DNA of 64,000 bases from Halichondria panicea (Eukaryota > Porifera > Demospongiae > Suberitida > Halichondriidae): the NCBI RefSeq assembly GCF_963675165.1, contig NC_087381.1:3348001-3412000 (forward strand). Reading direction: 5' to 3'. The notes beneath the pieces are model-generated. The model worked only from the letters and a program-made list of their open reading frames with translations, did not search any database and was not told the DNA's origin. The position numbers and the translations under genes were made by a program. Positions 1-11,759 of this stretch are shown one piece after another (position 1 is the first letter of the stretch; the number at the start of each line of letters is the position of its first letter).

Positions 1-1
1 C

Positions 2-3000
2 TCTGCTATTCTCCGCTCTCCAGAAACCATCAGCCTGAATGCTCACACCTTTTACATCTACCTTGCTGAGAACTTTAAACATAAACTTGCTGTTTCATTG
101 AAGGTTGTTCAACAACGAATACACAGCGATCTAGACCAAACACATGAGTCAGAGAAAATGGCAGACATCCTTTCCTTTATTCCGACCACCCTCAACCATC
201 TAGTTGATATCTGTACCCAGTTAAGCAAGGTGGGGCTTCTGCTATTTCTTTACAACAAATCCTCATATGAAAATTCCTTTCTGATCTGTGACTCTAAAAA
301 ATTACTCTCTGATGTCACTGGGACAGTATTTGCTCCTGAGCACTTTCGTCAGCACTGCAAACTCGCCTCAAGCACTGGAGTGGTGCCTTTGTCCAAGTTT
401 GAAGAAGCTTTCAGTAACTACGACACTGAAATGCTGATTGCTTTCATGACACATTTAGAGCTGTGCTTTGAGATCAAAGACAAGCAAGTTCTAGAGTACA
501 TTCAGAAGATGGAGCCAGACCTAGACGACACTCGCTACCTCTTCTTTCCCGGGCTCATCAGGATAGAAACTCCCGAGCGTGTATGGGAGGAAGACCCTTC
601 CATGAGCTACCACTTTGGATGGATACTCGAAACCTCTCAGAACACACATTTTTACGATCCTCGCTGCCTTCAAGTCCTCATTCTTAGAATAGTGTTCACG
701 TTTGGCCTTGCCCCTGCTAGCAAAGTACTGCATGATATCCCTTCCCTGCAGAAATTCTGCTCTGTGTGGAAGAGTGGGATCTGCTGGTGCAACGATGATG
801 GGATTATCACACACCTCGAGCTTTGTAACAATAAATCTTTCACTATTAAAATACGATCTGAAGTTCTTACACCCGAGAGCCTTGCCCATCGCTCCAAGGT
901 AGTCAGTAAGGTTCTCGAAACAGTGAAAGATGTTTGTCCCAATATTGTGGTTGTGGAATCACTGATCAATCCACAGGAAGTTGTCAGTCATCCTCTAAAA
1001 CCTTCCTCAGAGCTCACTCTGTTTAGTGTTAGAGATCTTGCTGCAGCTGTCATCTCTCAAAAAGAAGCTGTGAAATCCGTTCATCGCCCTCTCTCACTGA
1101 AACGCCTTCTCCAGTTTGAGCCGTACGCTGGTTTGGACCTCAACACTCTACAGTGTATTCACAGTGACAAGAATGTCATGAAAGATGAGAAAATTTCGAA
1201 CACATTCATTTATCATTTCACTAGTCAAATTTCCGATCCAAACAGTATTCTCATGTATAGACAAATGTTGAGCCAATCTCAAGCTTCTAATGTCAACATT
1301 CAGTCGGTCCGTCCCAAACAGGAGGTGGTCCAGGCCCTTGAGACATGGAGGAGTGAGACTGAGGGAACTTACAGCTGTCTGAGGGAGACTCTCAACAAGT
1401 ACAGCGTCTTCGCTGGGAGAAACCCTCTGGTGAGTGGAATTCATTTTCCCTAGCTAAATAAAATTCTAAGCTAATTTTGCTTCCGTGTACTAGTCCCTCT
1501 TCCCCTCATGCACATACAGGACCTAGCTGGTGTGGCTCATGATGATATTGATCCCTCTGTGTTTAGTATCAGTGGAGATGAGCTAACGGTGAGTATATAG
1601 TTGTACGTTACAAAATTAAGCTGTCTCTTTATAGGCTCTAAGAACCATCTATAATTGTATAAAACTATAGCTAGTCTGAAATGTTGACTGCTTTGAGTGA
1701 AAGAAAAGCTTTTTAACATGCAAGTACCTATTCTATTATACATGCACCAATCACAGTAGAAGTGTCCAATTAAGAAACTATCGTGTTCATTCTAGTACAG
1801 TGTAGCTTACATTCAAGAGGATCACTAAAGTGTGAAATAATAAATACTGTATTACTCTTCACAGGATCACCAGATACCCTCTACCCCTACCTTAGGTATG
1901 ACTTCAGAACTCAATAGTTACTATCAGTATGTATGACTATTATAATAGCATACTTACATGTAGTGTGTATATCAATCTTTTGTTCTCAGCGTCAGGTGAA
2001 CTCTCCATTGATATGAATCAGAAGTCAACGATTAGAGAACACAATGATACTGTCTCTGTTGTGAAGACGCCATCATCAGGTTGGGTTGTTTCAACAACTG
2101 TAACACTGTTGTTCACTGATCACTCTTATAGATGAGGGGTCCCTGTCATCAGAAAGACTCCAACACTCAGCAGCTCTGGTCCAGAGACTAGGAGCTACAT
2201 CAGCTGGTACTGGGGACAGTCAACTCCATAGAAGAGGTAAATTCACTGATGATCAGATAAAGTAACGTACGAATGTACCATAGCAGGTTATTTTCAATGG
2301 TGAACATTTTTATAGATTTTGTATTGTTAGAGCATCACACGAAAATTAAAACTACGAAATTATTTTACCCAGAATACGTTCAACATAATTATATTTTATT
2401 GGGCATTTCATACGAAAATTTGCACCAACTGTTATAAATAATAATGGTATATGTACAATTATTGTGCCTTCTTTGTTGCCTTGAAACCATTTGTTGCATG
2501 ACTCAAGCTAGTGAGCGTATTCACACTCCTGTCGGTCTGAAAGTGAATGTTAGAAGTTTTGGGTGGTAGGTGGAATTCTGCTACCAGAGGAGAGTATGCC
2601 ATATATAGAACTGACCACAGTGCTAGTATGTCATAATTATATTGGTTTTTGAAAAGCATTTCCTCATATTATTGGCACTTCATTTTCTTTGCTCTCAGAG
2701 ATCAAAATGGTTTCAATTGTTCACACCATTAATTACTTACTTAGGTTCTAGTGATTTGTCTGCTCTAAGGAACATTGTAGACACTGCAATCACTGGACAA
2801 CTGGAGTACCAAATGAAGTATGGAGATGCTCACATACAGGTAGGTATCATAGCTATAATTATATACTTCAATGTCTGCTAAAACTGCATGTCCGTATATA
2901 TGAGTTTGCTAAGTCTAAAGGGTCCAAATCATTAATTGCCAACATGGCACAAATTTGGTGAATGTCTGCCCTTGTACCCTAGTCCACTTAAATGTTGTTG

Positions 3001-5483
3001 GTTTGCCAGGATCGGGCTGTCTATTAGTGGGTCTAGTTACTATGGTTTCCGCCATGTGCAGGATCCAGGGACTACCAGCGTCTATGAGTTGATGGTCAAG
3101 CATGGAGTCACTGACGAGCAGTTGGATAGAGAGATTGAACAAGGCGATCTTGCTCCAGTAGCTATGCACTTTGATAATGTGGAGCTCTACCTCAACCCAC
3201 TGAAGTTGAATGGAAATGAACAAGCTGATGTGTGGCGAGAGACTTATTTAAGTAGAAGCAATCAAGTAGCAGTGATCACCTGTTTGTCAATCTGGAGGGG
3301 TCACGAACCCAGCGAAGCAACCTTCAGAGCACTGATTAGGATCTTATTGGATCTGAGGAAGGAAGAGCTAGCTACCAGGATTTGTCAGTACTTGGTAAAT
3401 TGTTATGTCAGATTATTGCACAGTTTTATATAATTATGGGCCGCTGCATGTACATGAAGTATACTTATATCCCGTTGCTACGTTGTTGCCAAGTGCAATA
3501 TGAAGCATAATGCACTGCTGAAAGTCATATTGCACTGACCGCAAAGTCATATTGCACTGACCACAAAACGCCCCTCTGGCAATTAGACAGACAATTAAAT
3601 TAATACGCATGAGAAATAACAAGTATCAAAGTATGTCCAGCCATGCAGGAATGAATGTTCAGCACTGCTGGAGTTTCTTCTTGCAACCATGCAGGTTTTA
3701 AAATTGTCCAAGATTCATTTTGTGGAAGATTCTGTGTTCCTAGATCGACCTAGTCCTTGACCTCGTGATGCGCATATGCATGTCAATTCTGCTTCACCGT
3801 AGCACTAGAAGTGGCTCTTTTTGCTGAGCTGTTTTGCAGCAGTGTAGAAGCGAGCTTTCTTGGCTTGGTTATGAGGCCGAGCGTAGACCAGCAGCTAATA
3901 CATGTATTCACTGAGTAGTGGGGTGGGGCTATTTTGTAGATTTCAGTTGAAACTCCAACAATTTTGTGTCAAGCCATTCGTCGGTCATGCCAATCTTATA
4001 CGCTGCAGATACTGGCGTCTAGAAGAGAGAAGAGATGGAGCTGTGTCTAGAGTTGTCTCTGTCTTTTTTTGTGCTGTTTATATTGTGTTACTAGGACAGT
4101 ATTATGTTGCTATGCCCTCTGGATATAAACTAGTTATAACACGTGCACTCGGGCTGCATGGCATATATTGCACTCAGCCCTCGGGGCTGGCGCCCTCGTG
4201 CTTCAGTGCAATATATTCCATACATCCCTTGTGCCCGTGTTATAACTATAACATACTGTACTGTGTTATAGGATGGGATATCGTATATATATAGCAGATA
4301 ATTTTCGTGGGGCAAAAAATTGGTTTATCTGGAAAACGGTGATTTTAGTGAGCATAGATTTCGTTAACTTCATTGGATGCGTTACGGTAAGCCACGCCTA
4401 CATTTTCATGAGGAACATTTTTATGTAGGCCAGCTTGCCCGCAAAAATAACGCCACGAAAATTACCCGCTATATACGGCAGTGAGGGTCAACAATAATTA
4501 TATCTGGACTTTAATTGCATTCCGATTGCATTCTGATTGTCTTATTCTTCCTTTGGTACCTTCAATCCTCTGATATACAGTAAAATCTTCTGGACGCATG
4601 TTTTAATTGACCGGACAATCTTCCTCTGGTGTTATACTGCATGTATCGTTAATGTTAACATGCACTCTTCTGCTCATGTAGTGTACGCGCAGCGCAGTCA
4701 ATGATTGTATAATGCATGCCAGGACTGGAGCACTGCATGAGATTACTTCTCTTCACACAGGCTGATGGTAACGGTCAAGTTTATACTCAAAGAGCTGATA
4801 AATCTGCTGATTTAAAACCAGACATCATGTGTGAGGGGTCCCTGTCATCAGAAAGGCTCCAATACTCAGCAGATCTGGTCCAGAGAGTAGGAGCTACAAT
4901 ATCATCATCAACTTGTGAAGTCCATACTAGAAGAGGTATAAATTCACTGCTGATTCATGTATATCTTCACGTAAATTGTTGGGGCCATACATGCACTAAT
5001 AAATGTTCACTTCTCTATAGGACTATCCGCTAATCGAGTTACACTCCAAGATCTTGTGAGCAGATACAGTCTAACTGACAAGCAGCTCAACAGTGAAATA
5101 GGGGACTCCGATATTCCCTACCTGGCCGAACATTTCAATGGTGTAAAGAGTGCAATGGGACTGACTCCTGCACAACAGGCCGATGTGAATAGGTTGTACT
5201 GTAATGAAGGAACTCAAGTAGCCATGACTGAATGCTTGATTCTCTGGAAAAGACACGATCCTTTCGCAGCAACTTACAAAGCTCTGCTGGAGTTGTTACT
5301 GGGACTGAGGAAAGACGAGATAGCTGATGATATCTGTCAGCACTTATCTCAATGTGAGTACTATCATGTATACATATCATATGTACATGTACGCTTGTTT
5401 GTTGGCCGGGTATATACTAATATTGGACAATGCATGCACTTATAATTATTACTGACTGTGTCCATAATTATAATTGTACAGGA
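2..5483 (+). CDS. COR-domain protein with two death domains (ROCO family), 3' part of gene
   Basis: The window opens inside a long exon (2-1429) whose product resembles the COR region that follows Roc GTPase domains in large sponge-type ROCO proteins; the exon ends in the motif FAGRNPL. In-frame exons then follow at 1520-1588, 1865-1895, 1990-2079, 2132-2236, 2745-2839, 3062-3394, 4761-4935 and 5021-5353. All have GT-AG borders and matching phases. Exons 3062-3394 and 5021-5353 are both 333 nt and encode death domains (HGVTDEQLDREIEQGD and SRYSLTDKQLNSEIGD starts). The exons before them carry a repeated linker (GSLSSERLQ). After the last death-domain exon, splicing to 5482 would create a TGA across the junction, giving the likely end. 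Death domains assemble signalling complexes in the cytoplasm; COR domains dimerise Roc GTPases. The Roc part must lie upstream of the window. Exon borders are inferred, and extra exons in 3395-4760 cannot be excluded. Confidence 0.8.
4130..4252. repeat. Palindromic MITE-like element
   Basis: The sequence begins AGTTATAACACG and ends with its near-complement CGTGTTATAACT, and inner parts also pair (TGCAATATAT and its complement). It lies in the large intron of the COR/death-domain gene. A related half copy occurs at about 17885-17975. Confidence 0.6.
4267..4478. repeat. Non-autonomous inverted-repeat element, CGTATA/GCGGGTAATTTTCG family
   Basis: The left end reads like TAGCAGATAATTTTCGTGGGG and the right end CACGAAAATTACCCGCTATA, its complement. 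The same ends are seen at 51140-51345 and around a 1-kb element at 56172-57166, with a looser variant at about 32608-32835. Confidence 0.6.
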
Positions 5484-6506
5484 GGTGTGAGGGGTGTGGT
5501 CACTGGCTCGAACTCATGAACTAATTATATACACAAGCAAACAAATGTATAACTGTATACAGGACAGACATGTAATCGTTTAGATAAGTGTAAAATAAGA
5601 TGATATTGTTCGTACTATAATTATAGATGCATGCATGTACATGTTTTGTACGGAAACTGCTATAATTATGTTATGTTTATTCTGGAGTATTATTTGACAG
5701 GCATATATATATTTTTAAGTAAAACCTCTGCCGTTCACGAAAATATACTCTTGTGCCAAAAATGTTTACAGAAATGCATGCATGGTGCTTAGAAATGGTG
5801 GGCGTATTCTTGCGAGGGTATATGGTATAGCCAGCCTATATTGGTCAATTTTGAGTTAATTTTGATAGGGTAATTCTGAGAGCTATTGAGTTTTGAAATT
5901 GGACGCTCTGAACACAAACTAACATTAGGTCAGCAGAGGCAATAAAGAAAACAAAGAAGCTTGTGCATTATTACCTGAGACCCGAGAAAATGTGATTTTT
6001 CTCGACGATGGCTTAATTATAAACAATAGAAAATTGCAATAATAACGGTAAAGTACTACATCCGTCACTACTCAGACTGTCATTCCATTGGTCGATTTGA
6101 TTGACCAACCAGATGCTATCATTCCCAATGAGAACTTATAAGTGACAATAATTGCCAATTAGATAGAGGAACAGATGGTGACCATGGCAACATGGACCCT
6201 ATATAGATGAAACTAACGAAACTAGCTTGTTATTACAACAAACTAATTAAATGTGACGATCATGATGAAGAATATTTGTCAAATTGAGAACTGAGAATTG
6301 AGTACATGCATGGCATCTCACGTGAATATTTATAATGCAGCTGCATGGTGTTGGATTGCAGGTGTGTGCCTTGTTGTCATTCTTAGATGTGGGTGGTTGG
6401 TTTTAGTGGTTCCTCATTGTAAATATATGGCATCATCCTTTCCTGTGTGGTGTACTGACGTGACCATGTACTAGTAGTGTGTATAGTGACCAACGATGAT
6501 TTGACC
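5484..6506. other. Gene-free stretch
   Basis: No credible exon or RNA gene is visible. The stretch is AT-rich with scattered ATAATTAT and TGCATGCATG words, which are common throughout the window. Confidence 0.5.
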
Positions 6507-6570
6507 TAGTCTCGCGAGCAGCCGTCGAAGGGGGAAAGACTTCCCCCTTCGACGGCTTTTCGCGAGACTA
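6507..6570. repeat. 64-bp foldback element with exact 9-bp target duplication
   Basis: The element starts TAGTCTCGCGAG and ends CTCGCGAGACTA in complementary form (CGCGAGACTA at the right end), and its arms CCGTCGAAGGGGG / CCCCCTTCGACGG pair around a tiny loop. GATTTGACC occurs immediately on both sides (6498-6506 and 6571-6579). A 9-bp duplication is typical of Mutator-like transposases, so this looks like a miniature mobile element. Confidence 0.85.
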
Positions 6571-7061
6571 GATTTGACCAATTATAATTACTGTCAGTCT
6601 GAGTGTTGTGTAGATCTATATAGAGTTAGTGAGAAGCTACTTTTATACAAGAATCAGGTAAATTGCTAAGCAAGTACTCAATCAATTATGCATGGTTTTG
6701 TTACTGAATAGTATGTCTGGAACTGGATGGCTTAGGTTAGACTGGCAAACTTCCTATCAATCACTCGTCTCAGCTGCAACGAGCATTGCAGCCTATCAGA
6801 TTGCTCAACGTCATATTAGCCCTGTAATTGTAACCGCACTTACACTTCAGGGGATCCATAGTAACTAAATCTCATAGCAAAATTTAACCACATTATTTAT
6901 AGTGATATTCATGTTTGGTAGTCATAATTATGATCTATACACTTCCGCTGAGACAAGTGACTAGAGTCGCTCGCTTGTTATACTACATTACATCATCTGT
7001 AATTGATCTGATTGGCTAAAAACAGTAGATTACATGGAAGCATAATCTACAAGAAGGTACT

Positions 7062-7149
7062 TATTCTACAGGAAATGGGCGCATATTCTACAGGAAGTGG
7101 ACACATATTCTACAGGAAATGGACGCATATTCTACAGGAAGTAACAAAT
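7062..7149 (+). repeat. Four tandem copies of a 22-bp unit
   Basis: TATTCTACAGGAA starts at 7062, 7084, 7106 and 7128 with alternating GTGGACACA and ATGGACGCA tails. The core TATTCTAC is also the end sequence of the inverted-repeat element at 7724-7827, so the array may derive from it. Confidence 0.7.
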
Positions 7150-7723
7150 AATTTGCAGGAAGTTCTCAAAAGTTGGAATGAAATTTTTAGTGAAAGTGAC
7201 AAGATGACAAAAACATTATAAAAAACACAGAATGCAATTGTTTGTTCAGTCAATATCCATTCTTTCCATGTCCACTGTTGCTTTGTATTGCTTTTTCCAG
7301 TTGGGCATGGGCAAGGGGGGGCCAGGAAGCATCAAAAACACTTTAGCAGTCGCTTGATACTTTCTATTGGATTCCATGCCGGTCCAGTCTGCTCTATACC
7401 CCCCTCCACTCCACCACAGAGCTTCATTGTTCTTCTTGTAGTGTTGCAGTCGGTTCTAGCATAGTTCTAGGTTCTTTTTACTTGTCTGTTCTTTCCAGTA
7501 TCTTCAAGAAGCGTTTCACAAGCTTTACTAAGTCTTACCGTAGTTTTTCATTGTTTTGAAGCCGTATTCTTGTCTTTTTCTGTCAACTGGTGTCTCTCAC
7601 AGCTCTCCGGCTCGTCCGGCTCGCACAAATTCAATTTCTGTTGCTACGCACCAAACCTGGCTTTTTATAACCACGCCTCGCGCATGCGCAATGAAGTCCA
7701 AGTTAGATAGACCACACCCACTC

Positions 7724-7827
7724 GTAGAATATGTGTCTTAGTAACCACCTTGGTTACGGTTAGATTCCCTCGGCTTTGCGCCTCGGGCTAACCGCAACCG
7801 CGGAGGTTACATAGACACATATTCTAC
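7724..7827. repeat. Inverted-repeat MITE with GTAGAATATGTGTC ends
   Basis: GTAGAATATGTGTC at 7724-7737 is the exact complement of GACACATATTCTAC at 7814-7827. Inner arms (GTAACC..GGTTAC) also pair. The right end was later used as the target of the LINE insertion that follows. Confidence 0.7.
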
Positions 7828-7830
7828 TCT

Positions 7831-9305
7831 ACCTAGGATCACCCATTGGCTCCCCAGGGTACATGGAGTCCTTTGCTGAGTCTAAAGTTGCCAGCTGGTC
7901 TGCACTCGTGACTAACCTTGCAGACATTGCCACCACCCAGCCACACGCCGCCTACTCTGCATTAAACCATGGATTATCAAGCAAATGGACCTATATGTGT
8001 CGCACAACACCAAGCAGGATCATGAGTCAAAGACTGGCACCGCTGGACGAAGCTCTGCGTAAGAAACTAATTCCTTCCCTCACAGGTACTCCTTCACCAA
8101 ACGACACTGAATATACACTCTTTGCCCTTCCAGCAAGGGAAGGTGGACTAGGTATCCGTATACCATCCAAACAGGCTACTCATGAATACAATGCCTCCCT
8201 ATTCGTCACATCTGCCCTCTGTAATCACATCATCAAACAAGACACACACTATGGGCAGGAGATCATCTCGGAGTCACTAATGGCCAAATCTACCGTAGGC
8301 CAACAAAACAGAGATAGAACCAAGAACGACATCAACACACTGACGCCACTACTCTCTACCAACATGCAAAGATCTGTCAATCTGTCTAAAGAGAAGGGTG
8401 CATCGTCATGGCTAACCACCCTACCGCTCAAAACCCATGGTTTCACCCTCCACAAACAACCTTTAGAGACGCCCTATCTCTGCGTTATGGTTGGACTCCA
8501 AACAAGCTACCCTCGAAATGTGCCTGTGGTTCTTCCTTCACAGTAGAACACGCTCTCTCTTGTGCGAAGGGCGGCTTTCCGTCCATTCGGCATAATGAGA
8601 TCAGAGACTTGACTGCAGATCTTCTTAGTGAGGTCTGCAACAACGTGTGCACAGAACCAGAACTGTTACCGGTTACAGGGGAGTACCTAGCAGGAGCAAG
8701 TGCCAATATACAACCGGGTACACGCCTAGACATTGCAGCCAATGGAGTATGGGGTGGCTCCTTTGAAAGAACTTATTTTGATGTCAGGGTATTTAACCCA
8801 CACGCTGCATCCAACAGACACACCGACCCTCAAACAGTCTACCGCAAGCACGAGCAAATAAAGAAAAAGGCCTATGAACAAAGAATTCTAGACATCGAAC
8901 AGGCATCCTTTTCCCCATTAGTCCTCTCTGCAACAGGAGGCTTAGCTCGTGAAGCAACCACCTTCTACAAGAGACTCGCTTCGATGTTAGCATCTAAATG
9001 GGACCAATCATACAGCAGCACACTATGCTGGCTCCGTTGCCGACTAACCTTTTCCCTCCTTCGCTCATCGATCCAAGCCATCAGAGGGTCCAGATCGTCA
9101 AGTGGACACCCCTTTAGATCTGGGGCCATCGACCTGGTGATCTCGGAGACCCACCTCCACCAATAAACTGAACCTTTGTATGTACCCTTAATCCTCTTTA
9201 TTTTCTGTACCCTCCACCTTTCATTGTGTCTACATAGAAGCCCATTCCCCTGTATACACTACCTTACATGCTATTATTTTACAAAAAAAAAAAAAAAAAA
9301 AAAAA
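7831..9305 (+). mobile_element. 5'-truncated non-LTR retrotransposon copy (3' half of RT ORF, poly-A tail)
   Basis: The copy ends in 24 A residues (9283-9306) and is flanked by ATTCTACTCT at 7821-7830 and 9306-9315, a 10-bp target duplication, as expected for target-primed reverse transcription. Its coding part is open in two overlapping frames (7863-8546 and 8408-9166), with a frame change near 8460. The product has the post-RT region with EGGLGI, GASSWLTTLPL, a CACG..HALSC cysteine-histidine cluster followed by GGFPSIRHNE, then FDVRVFNPHA and TGGLAREATTFYKRLA, ending TAA at 9166. The catalytic RT core is missing, so the copy is dead on arrival. The same C-terminal region recurs at 44823-45489 and 60515-61180, and the N-terminal RT part at 45534-46256. 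Confidence 0.85.
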
Positions 9306-9343
9306 ATTCTACTCTTAGGTGTAGTCTATCCTATACTTAGGCT

Positions 9344-9472
9344 AGCCTCGTTCCCAGGCCTTACTTTTTCTTGCTGTTGTCACTGTTCATCCATAAATCA
9401 TAAGTGCTAGTGAGTCTAGGCAGCAAAGAAAGAAATGGGCGTACAGTTAAGAAAAAGTAAGGCCTGGTTTGG
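9344..9472. repeat. Foldback element, TAGCCTCG family
   Basis: The left arm CTAGCCTCGTTCCCAGGCC continues into TTACTTTTTCTT, and the right arm AAGAAAAAGTAAGGCCTGG is its complement. The outer motif matches the foldback family at 30687, 31151, 43014 and 44859. Confidence 0.6.
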
Positions 9473-9987
9473 GAAATCGCGTGATCCACAAGGATTTTTA
9501 TGAACGTGGGCGATATGTAGCCCACAATCGTGACGTAGGTATTCTCCCACGCATTCAGAGTTTTAATAAGACTGTACTGAGCTGAGACAACCACCAAGCT
9601 GTGCTGCAAGTCAGATCAGAGAACCAGCGTGGCCAGCTCTGGTGGCAGTAGCTACCTGCTATATGATAATGATGACTAAGCTATTCTTGATCTAACCTGT
9701 ATAGACTATAGCATGTAGAAAGACACAAGAAAAGGTGATAGTAGTCTCATGCTCATAGAATAGGATAGAATCTGAACACACAATCTAGACTAGTAGATCA
9801 TCTAGCTAAGCCTAAGGTATAGCTAGCTCTAGTGCTTGCAAACTTCCAGTTCCAAGTCCATGTCCAGCTTGCTGCAGGCAAAGTTTTAATAGATCTCTGT
9901 GTGGGCAGTCCAACATCTCTAGCTCAGCATGCCCACGCTCATTTTCACCCTTCTACCACCCTTCTACCCTCACGCGACTTCCCGATA

Positions 9988-10128
9988 CAGGCTCTCCTTT
10001 TTCCTAACTTTACGTCTATTTCTTTCTTTATTCCTCCAATTAATACCGTATTTTATCTCATTGAACGATTAATACAGTATTTTATCTTATTGAACGATTG
10101 TGATAAAGAACAGAAAAAGGAGAGCCTC
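9988..10128. repeat. Inverted repeat with internal 35-bp duplication
   Basis: AGGCTCTCCTTTTTCC at the left pairs with AAAAAGGAGAGCCT at the right. Between them a segment containing GTATTTTATCTCATTGAACGA is repeated twice. The right arm also appears alone at about 51055-51090 (ACAAAGAACAGAAAAAGGAG). Confidence 0.55.
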
Positions 10129-10659
10129 CTGTGTAGAGGCTATACTTAGGCCACTAAAAGAGAAAAATACTAAAAGAGAAATACCGGAAGTGAATTTAAA
10201 TAATGGGCGTGGCCTAGCGGGGTCCAATTTGCTGGCGGGTACCGTGGCCTAGCGGAGTCCAATTTGCTGGCGGGTACAGCATATAATAGATAGAGCTATC
10301 TATGCTGCCAGTGACTGGTTTTATTCTGGTTAGACTTCTATTCAAGGAGTTTCTTTCACTTCTAGTCTCACTAGGTACCTGGCAGGCTAGCTTATATACA
10401 TATACAATCAGATGCTACTCTGTAGCTAATCCTTTCCAGTGCCCAAAGTTTTCTCTGGCATTGTCAGTAAAGTATGGATCAATTATGAGCTAGATCACTA
10501 GATGTAGATGTAGCTCAGCTAGGCTGCAAAAAAAATGGGAGTGCATGGTGTCATTGGTTTTTCCATGAGCTTTATTATAATTATATATACTTAATATAGG
10601 AATTGTTTATGACATGTATGTGTCTATACATCACTACACTGTTTGAAAGTATACAGAGC

Positions 10660-11750
10660 TAACGTGCAAAACACCCTCAAGTGTAAATTTCTCTTTTAGT
10701 GTGAGGTCTGCAGGTTCACACTAAAAGAGAAATGTATCTGTATACAGATTGTTACTGATGCTGTTGGTCTCTGACCGTCTGTGGTATTTGAAAATGGTGT
10801 GGTAACGATGTAGATATGTGTAACACAGTGCCTGAACATGCAAAACACCTCTGGTGTAAAATTTCTCTTTTAGTGTGAGGTCCGCAAGTTCACACTAAAA
10901 GAGAAATGTAGCTGTACAAATTATTACTGGTGCTGTTGGTCTCTGACCGTCTGTGGTACTTAAAAATGGTGTGGTAATGATGTAGATATGTGTAACACAG
11001 TGCCTCAACATGCAAAACACCTCTGGTGTAAAATTTCTCTTTTAGTGTGAGGTCCGCAAGTTCACACTAAAAGAGAAATGTAGCTGTACAAATTATTACT
11101 GGTGCTGTTGGTCTCTGACCGTCTGTGGTACTTAAAAATGGTGTGGTAATGATGTAGATATGTGTAACACAGTGCCTGAACATGCAAAACACCTCTGGTG
11201 TAAAATTTCTCTTTTAGTGTGAGGTCCGCAAGTTCACACTAAAAGAGAAATGTAGCTGTACAAATTGTTACTGGTGCTGTTGGTCTCTGACCGTCTGTGG
11301 TACTTAAAATGGTGTGGTAATGATGTAGATATGTGTAACACAGTGCCTGAACATGCAAAACACCTCTGGTGTAAAATTTCTCTTTTAGTGTGAGGTCCGC
11401 AAGTTCACACTAAAAGAGAAATGTAGCTGTACAAATTGTTACTGGTGCTGTTGGTCTCTGACCGTCTGTGGTACTTAAAATGGTGTGGTAATGATGTAGA
11501 TATGTGTAACACAGTGCCTGAACATGCAAAACACCTCTGGTGTAAAATTTCTCTTTTAGTGTGAGGTCACTAAAAGAGAAATGTATCTGTACAGATTGTT
11601 ACTGATGCTGTTGGTCTCTGACAGTCTGTGGTACTTGTGGTATAATGTGTGTAACACAGTGCCTGAACATGCAAAACACCTCTGGTGTAAAATAATCTTT
11701 TAGTGTGAGGTCCAGCGGGTTCACACTAAAAGAGAAATTTAGCTTTACAG
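10660..11750 (+). repeat. Hairpin-bearing satellite, seven units of about 172 bp
   Basis: The hairpin start CTCTTTTAG occurs at about 10691, 10865, 11037, 11209, 11380, 11551 and 11697, giving a period of 171-174 bp with a shortened last unit. Each unit contains ATTTCTCTTTTAGTGTG and its exact complement CACACTAAAAGAGAAAT around a 13-base loop, then GTCTCTGACCGTCTGTGG. The inner units are nearly identical and the outer ones more diverged, as expected for unequal exchange. A partial seed (CTAAAAGAGAAA twice) is at 10148-10185. No protein is encoded. Confidence 0.9.
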
Positions 11751-11759
11751 GTTTTTTAC

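Noticed and set aside
521-1444. Minus-strand open frames opposite the COR exon.
   Set aside because: They are shadows of the plus-strand coding exon.
3902-4315. Open frames of 130 and 61 residues on opposite strands.
   Set aside because: They run through palindromic element sequence within an intron and have no recognisable domain.
10660-11750. Hairpins as transcription terminators or CRISPR-like units.
   Set aside because: They are part of a 172-bp satellite unit with identical intervening sequence, so there are no spacers and no adjacent genes.
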